Of a DNA stretch of 13,712 nucleotides, positions 5,780-12,109 are shown in pieces. Source of the stretch: an uncultured Clostridia bacterium (lineage in GTDB: Bacteria > Bacillota > Clostridia > Oscillospirales > Ruminococcaceae); NCBI GenBank assembly GCA_937907305.1, contig CALERQ010000051.1:1-13712 (forward strand), in the 5' to 3' direction. The position numbers were made by a program, and so were the translations under genes. How positions within the stretch are numbered: position 1 is the first letter of the stretch; every line of letters begins with the position of its first letter. The notes beneath the pieces were generated by a model that made no database searches, had not been told where the DNA came from, and saw only the letters and a list, made by a program, of their open reading frames with translations.

Positions 5780-6712
5780 TTATCGTTCGTGCAGCTCCTC
5801 ATAGCTGCGCAGGTACTGCAGCGCCGCGCCCCGCAGCGCCCCTATATCCCCATAGCCGTTTCGCTTCAGCCACTCCTCCAGCCGGCGCACCGTCTCGGTA
5901 ATGATCCCATACCCGCCCAGCAGCGCCGAACCCAGCATCACCGTGGTGGCCCCCAGCTCTATCGCCTCTATCACATTTTCCGCCGCGTCAAAGCCGCCTG
6001 TCGCCGCCACCGGCAAATTGGAATTCTGGCTCAGCGCCGCAATGGCGGAAAGAGTAATGGGCCGCACATTGGTGCCGGTGTAGCCGCCATGGGTCGGCAT
6101 CAGCGGCCGCGCGTTCACAATATCCACCCCGCTGATGCCCCGGATGCTCTCGATGGTACAAATGCCATCCGCTCCGGCAGTCTCCAGCGCCCGCAGGAAC
6201 TTCTTATTATCCGCCACATGGTGGGGCAGGCGCACCATCAGCGGCAGAGAAACCTTCTTTTTCACCGCCGATACCAATTCCGCGATGAGATCCGGGCTGG
6301 TATACAGCTCCGCCAGCACCGGCCCAATGGGTGCGTACAGGTCCAGCTGCAGGGCATCCACCCCCATGCGTTCCGCCTTTCGGGCCACATAGGCCAGCTC
6401 GCTGGGCGTCGCCCCTCTTATCGAAGCGATCACCTTGCAGTCCCCCGGGTGCAGCTTTTCCAGCTCCTCTTCCCACTGCTCCAGGGTCAGGCTGCTGTAT
6501 AGCGAGGCACTGAATACCGCCCCGCCCTCATGGTAGCAGGTCTGCGGCAGGCGGGGGTATACCTCCTGGGAAATGGTCTCGGTCATCACCGCGCCCGCGC
6601 CGGCGTCTATTGCCGCCTGCAGACCCTCCGCCGTCCCGGTCCAGGGGCCGGGCGCGGCCAGAATGGGATTCTTCAGCTCCATTCCCATAAATTGCGTACT
6701 CAGCTTGGCCAT
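5780..6712 (-). CDS. Dihydroorotate-dehydrogenase-fold flavoprotein with altered active site
   Basis: A 310-residue FMN-binding TIM-barrel protein close in length and pattern to class 1 dihydroorotate dehydrogenases and PreA. Seen: LSTQFMGMELKNPILAAPGPWT at the N-terminus, GGYTGTNVRPITLSAIAAL (about 209-227), and the FMN-phosphate site ATGGFDAAENVIEAIELGA...MLGSALL (237-265). The segment that is N-x-S-C-P-N in class 1 DHOD reads D124-L-Y-A127-P-I, so the catalytic Cys/Ser is Ala. The flavin-contacting Lys is Arg161 (VRLP). Classical dihydroorotate oxidation is therefore doubtful. It lies 15 bp behind the LacI regulator in one operon and faces an amidohydrolase-permease operon, so a reductive or oxidative step on a nucleobase-like compound is plausible. 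A GGAAGGGAAG site precedes the ATG. Confidence 0.8.
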   Translation of the reverse strand: MAKLSTQFMGMELKNPILAAPGPWTGTAEGLQAAIDAGAGAVMTETISQEVYPRLPQTCYHEGGAVFSASLYSSLTLEQWEEELEKLHPGDCKVIASIRGATPSELAYVARKAERMGVDALQLDLYAPIGPVLAELYTSPDLIAELVSAVKKKVSLPLMVRLPHHVADNKKFLRALETAGADGICTIESIRGISGVDIVNARPLMPTHGGYTGTNVRPITLSAIAALSQNSNLPVAATGGFDAAENVIEAIELGATTVMLGSALLGGYGIITETVRRLEEWLKRNGYGDIGALRGAALQYLRSYEELHER

Positions 6713-6727
6713 AAACTTCCCTTCCTC

Positions 6728-7777
6728 TTATTCAAACAGTACATTGATGGGCTTTTCGTTGCCGCAGCTGCGGCGGATGCGCAGCTTGGGCTGCAATACC
6801 ACCTCGCCGGGGGTCACCTCACTGCCGGTATCCTCTATCACATCAAAGAGCATTCTCGCCGCTATGATCCCCAGCCGGTAGATCGGCAGGTCGATGGTGG
6901 TCAGCTCCGGGTCACACAGGTTGCTCATCGGGGAATCGGTAAAGCCCGCCACAGCCAGCTCCTCCGGCACCCGCACGCCCTTTTCGTGCGCCGCCTTCAG
7001 CACGCCAAAGGCCTGCTCATCGCTGGCGCAGAAGACCGCCTCCGGCATCTCGCCCGCGTCCAGCAGCTCCATCGTCTTGGCATAGCCGCCCGCCATGCTG
7101 TTGGGGGCGTTCAGCAGCAGAGAAGCCTCTCGCGGCGCGGCTTCCTCCTTCAGCGCCAGCTCCCACCCCTGGCAAAAGCTGTTCATAAACTGCTGCGATA
7201 CATTCTCAAACATCAGCCCAATGCGCCGGTGCCCCATTTCCAGCAGGTGGCGGGTCATCCGGTAGCTCGCCTCCGCAAAGTTGATATAGCAGCAGTTATA
7301 GCGGTCGGTGGGCGCGCTGTCGTATTTACGGGCCAGCACCAGCGGCACCTGCCGCTCGTCTATCATTTTAATGTCCTCAGGGTAAAAATCCCGCAGTGCC
7401 CAGATGGCCCCATCCAGCTTCTGTTCAAAGATAGTCCTCAGCTGCTGGCTGCGCCGCTGCTGCTCCGCCGCTATGGGGCAGAACAGCACCGTGTAGCCGC
7501 GCAGTCCGGCTATCGATTCCAGCCCGCTGCGAATATCGGAATAAAAGTAATAGTCCGCCTCACTAAATAGAAAAGCAATCAGCCGCGACCGGGAAGACAG
7601 CCTCGATTCCACCGTCCAGGCCGGCGTGTAGTTCACCCGGCGCATCACCTCCAGCACATGCTCCCGGGTATCGGGCTGCACCAGCTGCGGGTTATTGATG
7701 ACACGGGAAACCGTGGCGATCGAAACCCCGGCCAGGCTCGCCAACTCTCTTATATTGATGTCCGCCACCTCCGTCAT
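6728..7777 (-). CDS. LacI-family transcriptional regulator
   Basis: A 349-residue repressor. The N-terminal helix-turn-helix is INIRELASLAGVSIATVSRV (about 7-27) with the hinge-helix region after VNYTPAW. A periplasmic-binding-protein-like ligand domain follows (LIAFLF...DYYFYSDI..., GFTDSPMSNLCDPELTTIDLP near the end). Length is normal. I chose the ATG at 7777. Upstream in-frame ATGs overlap or precede the -10 TATAAT, and the likely start site of transcription lies between them and 7777. A GGGGGAG is somewhat far (about 15 bases) as ribosome site. It probably controls its own operon and the divergent amidohydrolase operon through the palindromes at 7776, 7848 and 7977. Inducer unknown. Confidence 0.93.
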   Translation of the reverse strand: MTEVADINIRELASLAGVSIATVSRVINNPQLVQPDTREHVLEVMRRVNYTPAWTVESRLSSRSRLIAFLFSEADYYFYSDIRSGLESIAGLRGYTVLFCPIAAEQQRRSQQLRTIFEQKLDGAIWALRDFYPEDIKMIDERQVPLVLARKYDSAPTDRYNCCYINFAEASYRMTRHLLEMGHRRIGLMFENVSQQFMNSFCQGWELALKEEAAPREASLLLNAPNSMAGGYAKTMELLDAGEMPEAVFCASDEQAFGVLKAAHEKGVRVPEELAVAGFTDSPMSNLCDPELTTIDLPIYRLGIIAARMLFDVIEDTGSEVTPGEVVLQPKLRIRRSCGNEKPINVLFE

Positions 7778-7791
7778 GAAACAATGTTTTC
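7776..7791. promoter_or_regulatory. Weak LacI-type operator at the regulator start codon
   Basis: ATGAAACAATGTTTTC resembles the perfect palindrome at 7977-7992 with an inserted base and a degraded right arm. It overlaps the lacI ATG. It could serve autoregulation; weakest of the three sites. Confidence 0.4.
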
Positions 7792-7801
7792 TCTCCCCCA
7801 T

Positions 7802-7830
7802 ATTATACCGCATTTTCTTCCATTTCGCAA
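7802..7830 (-). promoter_or_regulatory. Promoter of the lacI-DHOD operon
   Basis: Minus-strand -35 TTGCGA (7825-7830) and perfect -10 TATAAT (7802-7807), spaced 17 bp. Confidence 0.75.
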
Positions 7831-7847
7831 GCAATCTCTCCCCCTCC

Positions 7848-7863
7848 ATGAAAAATGTTTCAC
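7848..7863. promoter_or_regulatory. LacI-type operator O2
   Basis: ATGAAAAATGTTTCAC matches 14 of 16 positions of the perfect palindrome at 7977. It lies about 18 bp upstream of the lacI -35, and its centre is 129 bp from the other, so looping between both sites is possible. Confidence 0.65.
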
Positions 7864-7880
7864 AAAAATAATCTCTCGTC

Positions 7881-7899
7881 TTTTAGCATATCGCTAAAA
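7881..7899. repeat. Inverted repeat in the divergent control region
   Basis: TTTTAGC-atatc-GCTAAAA is a perfect 7-bp inverted repeat between the two divergent promoters. It may be a second regulator site. Related words (CGCTAA) recur at 7913 just downstream. Confidence 0.4.
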
Positions 7900-7934
7900 A
7901 TCCGCAATATCCCGCTAAGATTCGCCTTTTCCCA

Positions 7935-7963
7935 TTGACTTTTTCCCCATATTGTCGTATCTT
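7935..7963 (+). promoter_or_regulatory. Promoter of the amidohydrolase-permease operon
   Basis: -35 TTGACT (7935-7940) and -10 TATCTT (7958-7963) with 17 bp between. Predicted start is near 7970, just before operator O1. Confidence 0.6.
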
Positions 7964-7976
7964 GAAGTTGCAAACT

Positions 7977-7992
7977 ATGAAACATGTTTCAT
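7977..7992. promoter_or_regulatory. LacI-type operator O1, perfect palindrome
   Basis: ATGAAACATGTTTCAT is a perfect 16-bp palindrome centred about 15 bp downstream of the predicted transcription start and 32 bp ahead of the ATG at 8025. Even-centred palindromes of this size suit LacI/GalR regulators, here most likely the one encoded at 6728-7777. A CcpA-like regulator cannot be excluded, although the central CG of cre sites is missing. Confidence 0.8.
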
Positions 7993-8024
7993 CGTGTTTC
8001 TGAAATCAAGAGGAGGTAATCGCT

Positions 8025-8957
8025 ATGATCATCGGCAGCAGCCACGGCGTCGGCGGCGGGCCCACCCAAACTGAGGTCCTCTCCACCGTAGTGGCTCAGT
8101 TGGAACCCATCCATGCCACCTGCATGGAGGAAGTCAACAAAAACATTGATCAGATCATTCAGTACATGGAGATCGGCGCCCGCGGCTTCCCCGGCTACGA
8201 TCTGTTCGTCTCCCCGGAGTTCGGCGTGCAGGGCATGCACCCGCTGGAGCGCCTCAAGGTCGTTCTCACCCTGGATTCCCCCGAAGTCGGCCGCCTGAAG
8301 GAGGCCTGCGCCCGCCTGAAGGTCTGGGGCATCTTCGGTGTCATCCTCAGGCTGGAGGGCCACGATGCCCCCGGCAACTGCGCCATCATGATCAATGATG
8401 AGGGCGAAGTCGTCCACCAGTACTGCAAGATGAATCCCTGGATCCCCACCGAGCGCCATTACCCCGGCTGGGAATGCCCCGTCACCCCCGGTCCCAAGGG
8501 CAGCCGCATCGCCACCATCGTCTGTGCCGATGGCGACTATCCCGAGATCTGGCGCGAGGCCGCCTATAACGGCGCCAATGTAGTCGTCCGCATCACCCAC
8601 TACATGAATCCCTGGGAGGAGCCCTGGAAGCTCACCAACCGCTGCGCGGCCTACTGCAACCAGGTCTATGTCGTCGGTGCCAACTGCTACGGCATGGAGC
8701 ACGCCTGCGCCGCCTTCGGCAACAGCATGATCGTCAATCCCGACGGCAACATCGTTACCGAGGCCCCCATGATGGTCCCCTATCTGCTCAAGGCCGATCT
8801 GTACCCCGGCCTGGTGGATAAACTGCACGAAAGCAGCACCACCAATACCTTCCTGTACTCGTTCCGTCATCGCGGCGCCGCCTGCAAGGACCTGGGCGGC
8901 CACGGCGAGACCCGCAACCAGTACAAGGCCTATACTTTCGGAGGTGACGAAAAATGA
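8025..8957 (+). CDS. Nitrilase-superfamily amidohydrolase, formamidase/aliphatic amidase branch
   Basis: A 310-residue C-N hydrolase with the Glu-Lys-Cys triad: E65 in SPEFGVQG, K135 in YCKMNPW, C167 in IVCADGDYPEIWREAAYNG. The run from the Cys through NVVVRITHYMNPW...WKLTNRCAAYCNQVYVVGANCYG and the late HRGAACKDLGG are the features I associate with AmiF/AmiE-type formamidases and aliphatic amidases rather than beta-ureidopropionases. It would release ammonia from a small amide in the cytoplasm. AGAGGAGG lies eight bases before the ATG. It heads an operon with the next two genes and overlaps the next by four bases. The true substrate is unknown: a nucleobase breakdown amide is suggested by the permease, which is inference. 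Confidence 0.9.
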   Translation: MIIGSSHGVGGGPTQTEVLSTVVAQLEPIHATCMEEVNKNIDQIIQYMEIGARGFPGYDLFVSPEFGVQGMHPLERLKVVLTLDSPEVGRLKEACARLKVWGIFGVILRLEGHDAPGNCAIMINDEGEVVHQYCKMNPWIPTERHYPGWECPVTPGPKGSRIATIVCADGDYPEIWREAAYNGANVVVRITHYMNPWEEPWKLTNRCAAYCNQVYVVGANCYGMEHACAAFGNSMIVNPDGNIVTEAPMMVPYLLKADLYPGLVDKLHESSTTNTFLYSFRHRGAACKDLGGHGETRNQYKAYTFGGDEK

Positions 8958-9181
8958 TCATGGAGCCCATGCCCTATATGCTTACCCTGCACTACATCGT
9001 TCTGGCCATGCGGGATATAAAATTCCCCATCACCAAGGCGGAGCTGCTGGAAAAAGTGGGCGATAAAATGATCCGCACCGGCCCCGAGGCTTACACCCCC
9101 TTCCGCGACATCATCAATAAGATGCCGATGGACGAGTTTTCCTGCGCGGCCGAATTCTACTGCAACCACAGCGCAAGCTGA
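8954..9181 (+). CDS. Small protein, DUF2795-like
   Basis: A 75-residue protein starting inside the stop of the amidohydrolase gene (ATGA overlap), with GGAGG nine bases upstream, so translation is likely coupled. The pattern IKFPITKAELLEKVGDKMI...FRDIINKMPMDEFSCAAEF resembles the short DUF2795 fold (FPASK-x-L...LE-x-LPD-x-x-Y/F-x-S/C-x-AEV), which has no firm function. Two cysteines and a histidine lie near the C-terminus (C-x6-C-x-H). The tight coupling suggests an accessory or stability partner of the hydrolase. No membrane segment or signal is apparent. Confidence 0.75.
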   Translation: MIMEPMPYMLTLHYIVLAMRDIKFPITKAELLEKVGDKMIRTGPEAYTPFRDIINKMPMDEFSCAAEFYCNHSAS

Positions 9182-9222
9182 ACCATAAGCCATACTAAAT
9201 ATATCTGAGGAGGTATTATTCC

Positions 9223-10452
9223 ATGGCAAAAGAAAAAAAGGAACTGATCGTCGGTGTCAATGGCGATCTTTCCGATAACTTTACCACCCCCCAAAAGGCC
9301 ATCCTGGGCCTGCAGAACACCCTGGCCATGTGCGGTGTTATCCTGGTTCCCATTCTCTGCGGTCTGGATGTTTCGGTCACCCTGTTCTGCGCCGGCATCG
9401 GCACCATCATCTATCAGTTCATCGATAAAAAGATGGTCCCCGCGTTCCTGGGCGGTTCCTTCGCCATCATCGCCGGTGTTTCCACCGTCGTGGGCGAAAT
9501 GGGCATCCCCTACGCGCAGGGCGGCATCCTGGGCATGGCAGTCTTTTATCTGCTGTTCGCCCTGCTGCTCAAGGTCCTGGGCAAGGACCGCGTTGCCCGC
9601 GTATTCCCGCCCATCATCGTCGGTCCCATCATCATGGTGCTGGGCCTTTCCCTCGCCAGCGTAGGCGTGCAGGAGGCCGAGGCCAACTGGCCCATCGCCA
9701 TCATCACCTTCCTTATCGCGGTCGGTGTCAATAACTTCTCCAAGGGTCTTACCCGCGTTATGACCATCATCATCGCGCTGGTCGGCGGCTATCTCATCTC
9801 CATCCCCTTCGGCCTGGTGGATTTCACCGCCCTGAAGGAAGCCGCCTGGATCGGCGTTCCCTCCTTCACCCTGCCCAAGTTCAGCTGGAGAGCCATCGCC
9901 CTCATCGCCCCCTGCGCCATCGTTCCCTGCCTGGAGCACATCGGTGATGTTATGGCGGTCGGCACCGTCGTCGGCAAAGACTTCACCCACGAGCCCGGCC
10001 TGGATCGCTCGGTATTCGCCTGCGGCGTTTCCACCATCCTCTCCGGCTGCCTCGGCGGTCCCTCCCTCACCATCCACTCCGAGAACACCGGCGTTCTGGC
10101 TGTTACCCACCTGTATTCTCCCACCATCGTCCGCTTCGGCGCCCTGTGGATGGCCCTGCTCGCCTTCTGTCCCAAGTTCAATGCCCTGTGCGGTTCCATT
10201 CCGCAGGCGGTTCTGGGCGGCGTAGGCATCCTGCTGTACGGCATGGTCACCTCCACCGGTATCCGCACCCTCGTTGACCACCATGTCGACTTCTCCCAGC
10301 CCCGCAACCTGTGCATTGCGGCTGCTATCCTCATCCTGGGTGTCGGCGGCGCTGCCATCAGCTTCGGCTCCATCACCCTCAGCGGCATGGCTTTCGCCGC
10401 CATTGCCGGCATCATTCTGCACTTTGTGCTGCCCGGCCGTGAGAAGATCTAA
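9223..10452 (+). CDS. NCS2-family nucleobase (uracil/xanthine-type) permease
   Basis: A 409-residue proton-coupled nucleobase transporter with the 14-segment NCS2 layout. Seen: GLQNTLAMCGVILVPILCGLD in TM1, GGSFAIIAG in TM3, the TM8 carboxylate in CLEHIGD (E238, H239), and the TM10 motif GGPSLTIHSENTG (E287 N288). The pattern is closest to the UraA/PyrP branch. E. coli UraA has His at the site that is Asp242 here, so the ligand need not be uracil. GAGGAGG lies nine bases ahead of the ATG. It is third in the operon, so uptake is co-regulated with the amidohydrolase. The gene ends 38 bp before a strong terminator. Confidence 0.93.
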   Translation: MAKEKKELIVGVNGDLSDNFTTPQKAILGLQNTLAMCGVILVPILCGLDVSVTLFCAGIGTIIYQFIDKKMVPAFLGGSFAIIAGVSTVVGEMGIPYAQGGILGMAVFYLLFALLLKVLGKDRVARVFPPIIVGPIIMVLGLSLASVGVQEAEANWPIAIITFLIAVGVNNFSKGLTRVMTIIIALVGGYLISIPFGLVDFTALKEAAWIGVPSFTLPKFSWRAIALIAPCAIVPCLEHIGDVMAVGTVVGKDFTHEPGLDRSVFACGVSTILSGCLGGPSLTIHSENTGVLAVTHLYSPTIVRFGALWMALLAFCPKFNALCGSIPQAVLGGVGILLYGMVTSTGIRTLVDHHVDFSQPRNLCIAAAILILGVGGAAISFGSITLSGMAFAAIAGIILHFVLPGREKI

Positions 10453-10489
10453 GCAGTTCTCTACTCATCCTCTTCTCTATACAGTAAGC

Positions 10490-10535
10490 GGCTCCGCCCG
10501 GTATCCTGGTACTGCGGCGGAGCCGACCTTTTTTT
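10490..10535 (+). terminator. Terminator of the amidohydrolase-permease operon
   Basis: Stem GGCTCCGCC (10490-10498) / GGCGGAGCC (10516-10524) with an inner GTA/TAC pairing, followed by seven Ts at 10529-10535. It shares CCGCCCGGTATC with two other terminators. Confidence 0.92.
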
Positions 10536-10576
10536 GCCGCCAGCGCGCTTTCTGCCACGCTGCCCCTCGTCCAGCC

Positions 10577-10692
10577 TGTGCCGGGGGAAAACCGCCCGCA
10601 GGGCCACAGCGCTTCGCGCTGTGTAGGGCGGCCTCCGGCCGCCCAGCCCCGGCTGCGCCGGGGCGCCCTGCGGGCGGCCCTCTCCCTGCACA
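10577..10692. repeat. Cloverleaf palindromic element, copy B
   Basis: 116 bp. The core 10593-10676 is identical to copy A, including the 11-bp outer stem and the three triloop hairpins. The outer flanks differ: the stem runs only 12 bp and then opens, but the ends TGTGC... and ...CTGCACA remain. It lies between two terminators of converging operons, outside any gene. Confidence 0.85.
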
Positions 10693-10713
10693 AGCCTTCC
10701 CCTATCATAAAAT

Positions 10714-10742
10714 CCCCGCCCGGTATCTCTACCGCGGCGGGG
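10714..10742 (-). terminator. Terminator of the reductase-transporter operon
   Basis: CCCCGCC + CGGTA pair with TACCG + GGCGGGG around a short loop; on the minus strand ATTTTATG follows. It lies 20 bases past the EamA stop codon. Confidence 0.75.
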
Positions 10743-10761
10743 TCCTTCTCTTTATAAAACT

Positions 10762-11175
10762 TTACAGCACCATCAGCAGTGTGCCCGCGCCGATAAGGAT
10801 ACCCCCGATGAGCGATTTTGCGGTAAATTTCTCATGCAGAAAAATAAATGCCAGCGCCAGCGTAAAAATAACGCTCAGTTTATCAATGGGAACCACTTTG
10901 CTGGCTTCCCCAATCTGCAGCGCCCGGTAATAGCACAGCCAGGAAGCGCCGGTCGCCAGCCCGGAAAGAATCAAAAACAGCCAGCTCTTAGGGCTGATAC
11001 CGGAAATGCCGCCCTGGGTATTGGTGAGAAACACCATTCCCCATGCCATCAGCAGCACCACACCGGTACGGATCGCCGTAGCGAGATTGGAGTTGACCCC
11101 CTCGATGCCGACCTTAGCAAGAATAGAAGTAAGCGCCGCAAACACCGCCGAGAGCAGCGCAAATACCAGCCACAT
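10762..11175 (-). CDS. Single-domain EamA/DMT-type transporter
   Basis: A 137-residue integral membrane protein with five predicted helices (about residues 1-22, 28-50, 58-80, 92-112, 116-136). It is one EamA domain instead of the usual tandem pair of ten helices. Family signs are SAVFAALTSILAKVGIEGVNSNLATAIRT, LCYYRALQIGEASKVVPIDKLS and FLHEKFTAKSLIGGILIGAGTLLM. Such half-size drug/metabolite transporters would act as dimers. The start is the ATG at 11175, with GGAGG seven bases before it; a longer frame from 11223 lacks a ribosome site. It lies 37 bp after the flavoprotein gene on the same strand. Substrate unknown. Confidence 0.88.
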   Translation of the reverse strand: MWLVFALLSAVFAALTSILAKVGIEGVNSNLATAIRTGVVLLMAWGMVFLTNTQGGISGISPKSWLFLILSGLATGASWLCYYRALQIGEASKVVPIDKLSVIFTLALAFIFLHEKFTAKSLIGGILIGAGTLLMVL

Positions 11176-11212
11176 ACCGTTCCCTCCTGTTGTTTTCTGT
11201 CCTGTCGTCTTT

Positions 11213-12082
11213 TCAGCGGTCATGGCCTCTCCCCCTCAGCATTTTTATCGCCTCGGTGGCCGCCAGCGCCCCCTCATACACCGCCTTGCACACCTGCAGC
11301 AGGCCGCCGGTGCAGTCCCCGGCCGCGTACAGCCCCGGTATTCCGGTCTGCATCCTTTCGTCCACCACAATCCGTCCATTCTCCACCGGGGCGCCCAGCT
11401 TGCGGGCCAGGGCCGCACTGCCGGCCACCCCCAGCGCCACAAAGAGCCCCTCCACCGGCAGCAGCTCGCCGTTCTCCAGCCGCAGCGCGGAGACCTTCTC
11501 CTCGCCCTCCACAGCGGCCAGCTTTTCGGTGTGTATCTCCACCTCTTCCGGGAAATCCGCCGTCAACGGCTCCCCATTGGTGCACAGGATGACCTTCCCG
11601 GCCAGCGGCAGCAGGGCCTGCACCTCGTGCAGGGCGTATTCGCCGCTGCCCAGCACCGCCGCCGTCTTGCCCCGGTAGAAAAACACGTCGCAGGTGGCGC
11701 AGTAGCTCACCCCGCGGCCCTCATGCTCGGCCAGCCCGGCTATCTTGGGGGCAATGCGTCCCGCACCGGTCGCCAGGATCACTGCGTCCGCCGGGTGATC
11801 TCCTTCGGTGGTCTGCACCACCAGCGAACCGGTATAATCCAGCCCCACCACTTCCGCCGTGATGAACTCCGCCCCGACCGCTTTGGCTCCGGCCACACCC
11901 CGGCGGTACAGCTCCGCCCCGGTAATGCCCTCCTCAAAGCCATAGTAGTTCTGGATCAACTCCGCTTTGCTCAATGCGCCCACACCCATGCTGATCACCG
12001 TCACTTCCTGCCCGGCCCGGGCCGCATACAGCGCCGCGCTGCATCCCGCCGGCCCCGAACCCACGATCACGATCTTACCCAT
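11213..12082 (-). CDS. Thioredoxin-reductase-like flavoprotein with an atypical NAD(P)H site
   Basis: A 289-residue two-domain flavin oxidoreductase. FAD binding: VGSGPAG at 7-13 and the C-terminal GLYAAGDCTGG (250-260). The redox pair is C128-AT-C131-D, placed as in TrxB. The second Rossmann motif is only G145-S-G-E-Y-A150. The HRRxxxR motif that binds the NADPH phosphate is absent (VILCTNGEPLT at 164-174). The protein is some 20 residues shorter than common TrxB. This suggests a ferredoxin- or NADH-linked relative. The start is the ATG at 12082, with AAGGAG eight bases before it. It is transcribed from a promoter at 12265-12293 through a leader that contains cloverleaf copy C, and is followed by the EamA gene. 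Confidence 0.85.
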   Translation of the reverse strand: MGKIVIVGSGPAGCSAALYAARAGQEVTVISMGVGALSKAELIQNYYGFEEGITGAELYRRGVAGAKAVGAEFITAEVVGLDYTGSLVVQTTEGDHPADAVILATGAGRIAPKIAGLAEHEGRGVSYCATCDVFFYRGKTAAVLGSGEYALHEVQALLPLAGKVILCTNGEPLTADFPEEVEIHTEKLAAVEGEEKVSALRLENGELLPVEGLFVALGVAGSAALARKLGAPVENGRIVVDERMQTGIPGLYAAGDCTGGLLQVCKAVYEGALAATEAIKMLRGRGHDR

Positions 12083-12109
12083 CGTCTTTTCTCCTTCCTG
12101 TTCCACCCC

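Noticed and set aside
5504..6502. A 332-codon plus-strand frame crossing the cloverleaf element
   Set aside because: It runs through the palindromic repeat and antisense to the DHOD-like gene, and is Arg/Pro/Gln-rich with no family features.
6728..7849. A longer start for the LacI regulator at 7849 or 7825
   Set aside because: Those in-frame Met codons overlap the promoter -35/-10 region, upstream of the expected transcription start.
7977..7992. A CcpA cre site
   Set aside because: Size is similar, but the conserved central CG of cre is replaced by AT at the symmetry centre, and a dedicated LacI regulator is encoded next to it; not fully excluded.
7989..8903. A 304-codon open frame on the minus strand
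   Set aside because: Antisense to the amidohydrolase, whose triad is complete; no ribosome site.
9157..10422. A 421-codon open frame on the minus strand
   Set aside because: Antisense to the NCS2 permease; the translation is Gly/Asp/Ala-rich without domain signs, as expected opposite a hydrophobic transporter gene.
5613..10676. A CRISPR array or direct-repeat cassette
   Set aside because: Only two identical repeats 4,980 bp apart, no spacers, no cas genes.
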